From: Flavobacteriaceae bacterium
GTDB lineage: Bacteria; Bacteroidota; Bacteroidia; Flavobacteriales; Flavobacteriaceae
NCBI GenBank assembly: GCA_013214425.1
Contig: JABSPN010000070.1
Span: 1 to 10,581 of the forward strand
Direction: 5' to 3'
Length of the DNA: 10,581 nucleotides
Made by a program: the position numbers and the translations under genes. Below are positions 6,281 through 10,581 of this stretch, piece after piece (position 1 is the stretch's first letter; every line of letters starts with the position of its first letter). The notes under the pieces were generated by a model. It saw nothing but the letters and a program-made list of their open reading frames with translations, was not told the DNA's origin and did not search any database.

Positions 6281-6304
6281 ACAATTGGTTTATGCTTAAG
6301 GTCT

Positions 6305-6955
6305 TTACAATCGCACTTCCAACCACTTTTTAAAGTCAAAAAAGTTTTGAGGTGCCACACCATGTCCGACAGGAAATTCAGCGTAGCACTGTTTGATATT
6401 GAATTGCATTAAGTATTCAGGAGCTTTTTGAGCCCATTGTACAGGAATGACCTGATCGACACTTCCGTGAGAAATATAAAAGTCTAAATGACTGTAATCT
6501 TTATCCTTAGTATCTCCAATAATATCTTCGTTTATATAACCGCTTAAAGCTACTATATTTCGAACTTTTTCAGGATAAGTAAGGGCGATGGCATAACTTA
6601 AAATACAACCCTGACTAAATCCTAAAAGATTGATTTTGTTCTTGTCTATCGGATAAGCTTCACAAGCTTGATCAATAAACTGAGCAATAATATCTCTCGA
6701 TGCTACTGCTTGTTCATTATCAGAAAACTTTTCATTATCCATGGTAAAATGAATATCATACCATGCGTGACCATAAGGCTGTAAGTCGTAAGGAGCTCTT
6801 ACAGAGATCACAAAATATTCTTCTGGTAATTCACTGGCAAAAGAAAATAAGTCTTCTTCATTACTTCCGTAGCCGTGTAATAGAATTAGGGCTGGAGCTT
6901 TTTTTGAAGTAACTCCCGGCTCTCTTACTAAATGATAAAGCGATAAATTACTCAC
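6305..6955 (-). CDS. Alpha/beta-hydrolase carboxylesterase/lysophospholipase, YpfH-like
   Basis: Serine hydrolase of the phospholipase/carboxylesterase family (Pfam PF02230), 216 residues, cytoplasmic. The fold's oxyanion-hole loop LLHGYGSNEEDLF is at 25-37. The nucleophile elbow GFSQG holds S114, GSVDQVIPV holds D167, and VGHGV holds H198. All three catalytic residues are in place. SVRAPYDL and HAWYDIHF near 51-70 are also family hallmarks. The substrate is probably a small acyl ester, not a long-chain lipid, but cannot be read from the sequence. The start is a GTG whose bases overlap the last 8 nt of the dihydroorotase-like gene (GTGAGTAA), giving MSNLSLYHLV. This implies translational coupling, and no better start exists downstream before the oxyanion loop. 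Confidence 0.9.
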   Translation of the reverse strand: MSNLSLYHLVREPGVTSKKAPALILLHGYGSNEEDLFSFASELPEEYFVISVRAPYDLQPYGHAWYDIHFTMDNEKFSDNEQAVASRDIIAQFIDQACEAYPIDKNKINLLGFSQGCILSYAIALTYPEKVRNIVALSGYINEDIIGDTKDKDYSHLDFYISHGSVDQVIPVQWAQKAPEYLMQFNIKQCYAEFPVGHGVAPQNFFDFKKWLEVRL

Positions 6956-8204
6956 CGATGATAACTTGATTATTATTAATAATTCCGTAAACTTTTCCTT
7001 TTAAGGTCATACCAAGGAAAGCAGAGTTATGAGATTTTGAATGAATGTGTTCTTTATTGAAAACGTATTCTCCTTCAGGATTAAACAAGCTCAAATTCGC
7101 TTGAATCCCTTCTTTAATTGATTCGTTTTTGTGACCAAATCGCTCTGATTTTCTTGTCAGACAATCGATAACTTTTTCGGTATCCAAAATTGAATTCAAA
7201 GCTCCAAAGGCGCTTTCCAGCCCGATAGTACCGTATTCGGCATGATCGAATTCAATTTTCTTTAGTTCGATATCAATTGGGTTGTGGTCACTTGTCACAT
7301 AATCAATTGTCCCATCCTGAACTCCTTTTAATAGTGCCTGACGGTCTTTTCTTGTTCTTAGTGGAGGCATTACTTTGTAATTGGTTTCAAAGGTCTCTAA
7401 CACGTCATCTGTCAAGACTAAATTGTGTACGGCAACACTACATGAGATATCCAACCCTTTCTTTTTAGCTTCAGCAATCAGTTCAACCGATTTTTCCGAA
7501 GAAATAGTAGGGATATGTAATTTTCCTCCTGTGTATTCTAATATTTGTAAGTCCCTGGCTATATGTAATTCTTCAGCGAGAGCGGCAATTCCTTTTAAAC
7601 CTAATCGAGTAGCCGATACTTCTTCATTTACAATTCCTTTTCCTTTGATTTGTGTATCCATTGGGAAAGAAAGTACTAGCGACTCAGAATTTTGTGCGTA
7701 TTGAAGTGAAATCTTTAAGAGGTTCGCATTGTCTACTGCATGTTGGTAATCTCCGAAAGCGACTGCGCCAGCTTGTTTCATATCATACATTTCGGCTAAG
7801 TCTACTCCTTTGCTTTGGCGAGTTAGTGCGCCAATTGGAAGTATGTTCACCGCTTTACCTTGTGCTTTACTTTTGAGAAAGCTCACATCTGAATGGGTAT
7901 CGATTATCGGATGTGTATTAGCATTTAGGCAAACAGAAGTAAATCCGCTTAACGCTGCTGTTTTAATCCCGTTAGCAATCGTTTCCCTGTGTTCATAACC
8001 TGGTTCTCCAAAAGAGACAGAGGTGTCGATCCATCCAATTGAGATGTGTAAATTGTCTAAAGCGATCTCCTGATAATTATCTGGATTGGTGATGTTGTCG
8101 TCAATTTTACTAATGGAGCCGTTTTCGATTAAAATGTCTTTAGTAGCGTTATGATACTCGCTAGTTGAGTCTAAGATAGTAGCTGATTTGATCAGTATAT
8201 TCAT
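6948..8204 (-). CDS. Dihydroorotase-like amidohydrolase, probably non-catalytic
   Basis: Type I dihydroorotase/allantoinase homolog of 418 residues. Active enzymes make dihydroorotate from carbamoyl aspartate in pyrimidine synthesis. The overall pattern is kept: GWIDTSVSFGEPGYEHRETIANG (59-80), VNEEVSATRLG, CSVAVHNLVLTDDVL and VTSDHNPIDIE. The metal site is not. The usual DxHxHxREPG reads DTSVSFGEPG, so both histidines are S (62, 64) and the substrate-binding arginine is G66. The HCED segment is SFPMD (179-183), and the LHIxHxS histidine is T233. Only D306 of the main ligands remains. The protein is thus like the inactive PyrC'/PyrX homologs that support aspartate transcarbamoylase assembly in pseudomonads. 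No pyrB is nearby, so its partner is unknown. Its ATG overlaps the BatA-like stop (ATGA), and its end overlaps the esterase start. Confidence 0.9.
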   Translation of the reverse strand: MNILIKSATILDSTSEYHNATKDILIENGSISKIDDNITNPDNYQEIALDNLHISIGWIDTSVSFGEPGYEHRETIANGIKTAALSGFTSVCLNANTHPIIDTHSDVSFLKSKAQGKAVNILPIGALTRQSKGVDLAEMYDMKQAGAVAFGDYQHAVDNANLLKISLQYAQNSESLVLSFPMDTQIKGKGIVNEEVSATRLGLKGIAALAEELHIARDLQILEYTGGKLHIPTISSEKSVELIAEAKKKGLDISCSVAVHNLVLTDDVLETFETNYKVMPPLRTRKDRQALLKGVQDGTIDYVTSDHNPIDIELKKIEFDHAEYGTIGLESAFGALNSILDTEKVIDCLTRKSERFGHKNESIKEGIQANLSLFNPEGEYVFNKEHIHSKSHNSAFLGMTLKGKVYGIINNNQVIIGE

Positions 8205-10102
8205 TTCAAATATTTAAGAAGAAGTAGTTCTACGATCAAAAAGATCAGTGCAAAAATAACAAACCATTTCCAAAGTGCATGAATTTGGTTTTTAGAATTT
8301 AATTCTTCGAGGACTAAATTCACTTCATTACTCACTTTTATGTTGTCATTTTCGAGGTCATTCAATTCATGAAAACGCAGTCTGCTTTCCTCTCTATTGT
8401 GATTAAAGCTGAGGTTTTGCAGTGCATCTTCTCCGTTTGTAATAGTAAAAACCCCTGCGTTTTTTGGTAAATCTGAAACAGTCATACTCACCCTATCATT
8501 TCTTGATTGTTGTAAGGGAATAAAACTTTCTGTTTCATTTTTTATTTCTAAAACTCCATCATTTGTCAAATTTGCTCTTACTTCAATCGTATTTTCTTCT
8601 CCAATTACATAATGCATTTTCGGTAATTGATAACTACTCAAGGCAATATTGTATAGAATTGGAACTATTAGTGGCGAGTTTTTAAAATTAGAGTTATGAT
8701 CATTAATCGCGGCGCTAAACAGATAGGCATTCCCATTTTTAGTAATAAAAGGTTTCCCGTTTTCTAGTGATACAACCTTAGAGTCATAATCCGTTATATC
8801 AATAAATGTATTCACCTTAGGGAATTGGAAATTATTGACTTGACGCTCAAAAACTCCTTTAAAAATAGGATGACTGAAATTAATAGCAGTAATACGAGTT
8901 TCGGTTTCTATTGGAGTTCCAAAACTATTCACTAAACTGTTGTAACTACTCAGGTTTGGCTTTTCTGATGGAATCACCAATACTGTTACTCCTTTTTTGA
9001 GATACTCTTTTAAGACATTAGTAAGTGATAGCGGTAGGGTAGTAATCTCATTCAAAACGATTAAATTCTGAGAAGCTATTTGATTGTAATCAACCTGATC
9101 ACTTGGGTAACTTGAAAAATTAAATTCTTTTTCAGTAAAAATACTTTTAAGGAATTCATCATCTTCATCATTAATCGCCATAATATTAATTTTTTCTGGC
9201 TTATTAATATTGAAAAAATATTCATTGTCGAATTGTAATGAATTGTCATCTAATGCTAATTTTCCATTGAGTTGATCGGCTTTATTCAGTTTAAATTCCA
9301 ACAGCTCTTTTTCCCCAATACTTGCTTTCCCGATAAGTTCACTTCCGTTGAATAAAGATAGGGAAGAGGTGATCTTTTCCGGATTTTTAGTACGAACAGC
9401 TAAAACTATTGTAGTAGCATCTTCATCTTTAATGAATACTGAATCAATACTTATATTATTAGATGATTCTGGTCTTAATTGAATTAAATTTAAAGTGTAT
9501 TCTTTTTCTGATGCAATAGATAAGTATTCTTTTTTCTGCTGAAAATCAGAAATAACTATTAAATTTTTTCGACTATCCTGATTTTTGGAAAACAAGTCTT
9601 TTCCTTTTAGCAGGACACTTTTGTATTGTAACTGATTGGCACTATACTCTAATTCTAGTAATTTATTTTTAATGGCTCTAACCGTAGTGTTTTTGAATGT
9701 TCTGTTGTTGGTAAAAAGTGTTAAGGTTTCGTCATCAGGAAAATTCTGAATAATATCCTGGATAGCTCTCCTGAATAATTCTCCGCTTTTTCCTTTTGCC
9801 TGCATACTAAAAGAATTATCGACATAAATGACTGTTTCTCTGGTTGATTTCTTGACGTCGAAGTCTGCAAAATAAGGTTCAGTAAAGGCAATGATAATAC
9901 AAGCTAACAGTAAGAGTCTGGTGCAAAGAATCAACCACTTTTTTAACTGCGAACTTTTACGCGTTTGAATAATGACCTCTTTTAAAAACTGGACATTGGT
10001 AAACGGAACTTTTTCAAACCTGCGCAATTGAAATAAATGCACTAAAATTGGAATAAGCAGTGCAAATAAGGCATATAATATGTAGGGATGATTAAATTGC
10101 AA
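8201..10102 (-). CDS. BatA-like membrane protein with VWA domain
   Basis: Inner-membrane protein of 633 residues with the BatA/aerotolerance N-terminal two-helix domain (Pfam PF07584). The first helix is about 6-24, followed by LFQLRRFEKVPFTNVQFL, the family's hallmark loop; the second is about 56-74. The VWA domain starts near 90 and has a MIDAS metal site: DNSFS at 95-99 and ISDF with D186. The long periplasmic middle (about 200-600) contains beta-rich and glutamine-amidotransferase-like parts. A final helix anchors the C-terminus (about 612-629). The function in flavobacteria is unknown; Bat proteins were linked to aerotolerance and stress in Bacteroides. The start is TTG at 10102, because an in-frame TAA lies directly before it and the family begins at MQFxHP. 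It leads the overlapping cluster with the dihydroorotase-like and esterase genes. Confidence 0.88.
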   Translation of the reverse strand: MQFNHPYILYALFALLIPILVHLFQLRRFEKVPFTNVQFLKEVIIQTRKSSQLKKWLILCTRLLLLACIIIAFTEPYFADFDVKKSTRETVIYVDNSFSMQAKGKSGELFRRAIQDIIQNFPDDETLTLFTNNRTFKNTTVRAIKNKLLELEYSANQLQYKSVLLKGKDLFSKNQDSRKNLIVISDFQQKKEYLSIASEKEYTLNLIQLRPESSNNISIDSVFIKDEDATTIVLAVRTKNPEKITSSLSLFNGSELIGKASIGEKELLEFKLNKADQLNGKLALDDNSLQFDNEYFFNINKPEKINIMAINDEDDEFLKSIFTEKEFNFSSYPSDQVDYNQIASQNLIVLNEITTLPLSLTNVLKEYLKKGVTVLVIPSEKPNLSSYNSLVNSFGTPIETETRITAINFSHPIFKGVFERQVNNFQFPKVNTFIDITDYDSKVVSLENGKPFITKNGNAYLFSAAINDHNSNFKNSPLIVPILYNIALSSYQLPKMHYVIGEENTIEVRANLTNDGVLEIKNETESFIPLQQSRNDRVSMTVSDLPKNAGVFTITNGEDALQNLSFNHNREESRLRFHELNDLENDNIKVSNEVNLVLEELNSKNQIHALWKWFVIFALIFLIVELLLLKYLK

Positions 10103-10128
10103 TTAGCTAAAAATTTCTACTGTAAATA

Positions 10129-10320
10129 TCACGTATTTTTCTCACCTAAAAAAACATTTGTTTTAAGTTGCGGATTTCTTGCCATTCTTCTCCAGTTAAC
10201 TAGTTGACATACATGAGTTAAGATCTTGGTCATATGAACATTAATCAAATACCAAAACGAATAAGGATCTGGTAAGGATTTAGTTTGTAATTCAATAGCC
10301 TGTAACTTTACATTGTCCAT
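10129..10320 (-). CDS. Small 64-codon ORF of unknown function
   Basis: This ORF from the ATG at 10320 (MDNVKLQAIEL) encodes 64 residues and stops 26 nt before the BatA-like start. A central stretch, LPDPYSFWYLINVHMTKILT, is rich in aromatic and hydrophobic residues but shorter and less pure than a membrane helix. The rest is polar and basic (NWRRMARNPQL). I do not recognise it. Low G+C at third codon positions favours true coding. It begins 2 nt after the stop of the basic 32-codon ORF. It might be a real small gene co-transcribed with the BatA-like gene, or a fragment of a broken longer gene, since the three ORFs here lie in three frames. Confidence 0.4.
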   Translation of the reverse strand: MDNVKLQAIELQTKSLPDPYSFWYLINVHMTKILTHVCQLVNWRRMARNPQLKTNVFLGEKNT

Positions 10321-10322
10321 AA

Positions 10323-10421
10323 TCAAGATTTTTTCTTTAGCTTACTTGAAAAGGTGTAATGTTTTAAACCTAATGTGTTCAAAGGTTTGAAGCGTGTTTT
10401 TTTTGTAAACATTTTCACCAT
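10323..10421 (-). CDS. Possible 32-codon basic peptide ORF
   Basis: From the ATG at 10421 it reads MVKMFTKKTRF, then KPLNTLGLKHYTF, and ends in a lysine-rich tail before a TGA at 10323-10325. About a third of the residues are K or R, so any product is strongly basic and could bind nucleic acid or membranes. It starts 17 nt after the stop of the ORF entering from the right edge and ends 2 nt before the next ORF. There is no family match I know. ORFs this short arise by chance in AT-rich DNA. The tight packing is the only argument for it. Confidence 0.25.
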   Translation of the reverse strand: MVKMFTKKTRFKPLNTLGLKHYTFSSKLKKKS

Positions 10422-10438
10422 TAAATGCTTTGTTGGTA

Positions 10439-10581
10439 CTATAAGAAAGATCGAACATATGCTGCAACAATTCGAAAAAAAGCTACTTTCGCAGGTCTAC
10501 AGCTCATTTCTTCTTCAGAAATTCCATCGAGAGCAGCTTGATAGCGACAACCAATCGTATAGATCATTCTTAATAATGTAT
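10439..10581 (-). CDS. C-terminal end of a possible gene entering from the right edge
   Basis: On the minus strand the frame is open from the window edge to a TAG at 10439-10441. It gives at least 46 residues, including an internal ATG at 10567 (MIYTIGCRYQAALDGISEEE) and ending RIVAAYVRSFL. Third codon positions are mostly A or T, as in the neighbouring true genes. The rightward ORF over the same bases (ATG at 10459) has about half G or C there, so the leftward frame is preferred. I do not recognise the product. A run of seven T in this frame could be a frameshift site. The real start may lie beyond the window. Confidence 0.35.
   Translation of the reverse strand, partial: TLLRMIYTIGCRYQAALDGISEEEMSCRPAKVAFFRIVAAYVRSFL

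Noticed and set aside
7277..7998. Four overlapping rightward ORFs inside the dihydroorotase-like gene
   Set aside because: They are shadows of a long conserved gene on the other strand, with no recognisable domain or start signal.
10459..10581. Rightward ORF at the right edge (MLQQFEKKLL)
   Set aside because: About half of its third codon positions are G or C, unlike the AT-rich genes here, while the leftward frame over the same bases looks coding.

Overview
The window looks like a piece of a Flavobacteriia (Bacteroidota) chromosome, probably a marine or host-associated flavobacterium. The DNA is AT-rich, gene starts lack Shine-Dalgarno sequences, one promoter matches the Bacteroidota consensus (TTG, 18 nt, TAnnTTTG), and several protein families are typical of the group: a BatA-like two-helix/VWA protein, a dihydroorotase-like protein without its metal ligands, and a large conserved protein of unknown function. 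I see no mobile element, CRISPR array, tRNA or rRNA. Most of the window is ordinary housekeeping or lineage-conserved genes.

Left part (1-1926). The 3' part of an ECF-type sigma factor gene enters from the left edge. A 47-codon ORF and a strong intrinsic terminator follow. On the other strand is nth (endonuclease III), whose stop codon lies in the loop of that terminator. It has no cysteine at all, so it cannot hold the usual [4Fe-4S] cluster. Divergent from nth, across a 94-nt spacer with a striking inverted repeat, is a BCP/PrxQ peroxiredoxin. This ends at a 12-bp bidirectional terminator.

Middle part (1931-5437). A 483-residue conserved protein of unknown function runs leftward from a near-consensus promoter, which also shows that its start is the ATG at 3382. 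Divergent from it is a two-gene unit: a PhnP-like metallo-beta-lactamase-fold hydrolase and, 9 nt later, a small membrane-anchored protein. A leftward secreted protein of unknown function converges on this unit.

Right part (5474-10102). A leftward gene cluster reads, in order of transcription: BatA-like VWA membrane protein, dihydroorotase-like protein, alpha/beta-hydrolase esterase, cyclase-family (KynB-like) metal hydrolase, then the secreted protein. The first three overlap (ATGA; 8 nt with a GTG start) and are surely co-translated. The cyclase and secreted protein follow at 69 and 36 nt and may be read through or separately controlled.

Right edge (10103-10581). This stretch has no gene I recognise. 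It holds three small leftward ORFs in three different frames: the C-terminal end of a gene entering from the right edge, a very basic 32-codon ORF, and a 64-codon ORF starting 2 nt after it. They could be real small genes upstream of the BatA-like gene or the remains of a broken gene. I found no clear new multi-gene system. The best leads are the cysteine-free Nth, the inactive dihydroorotase tied to a BatA-like protein, the 483-residue family, and the small ORFs.
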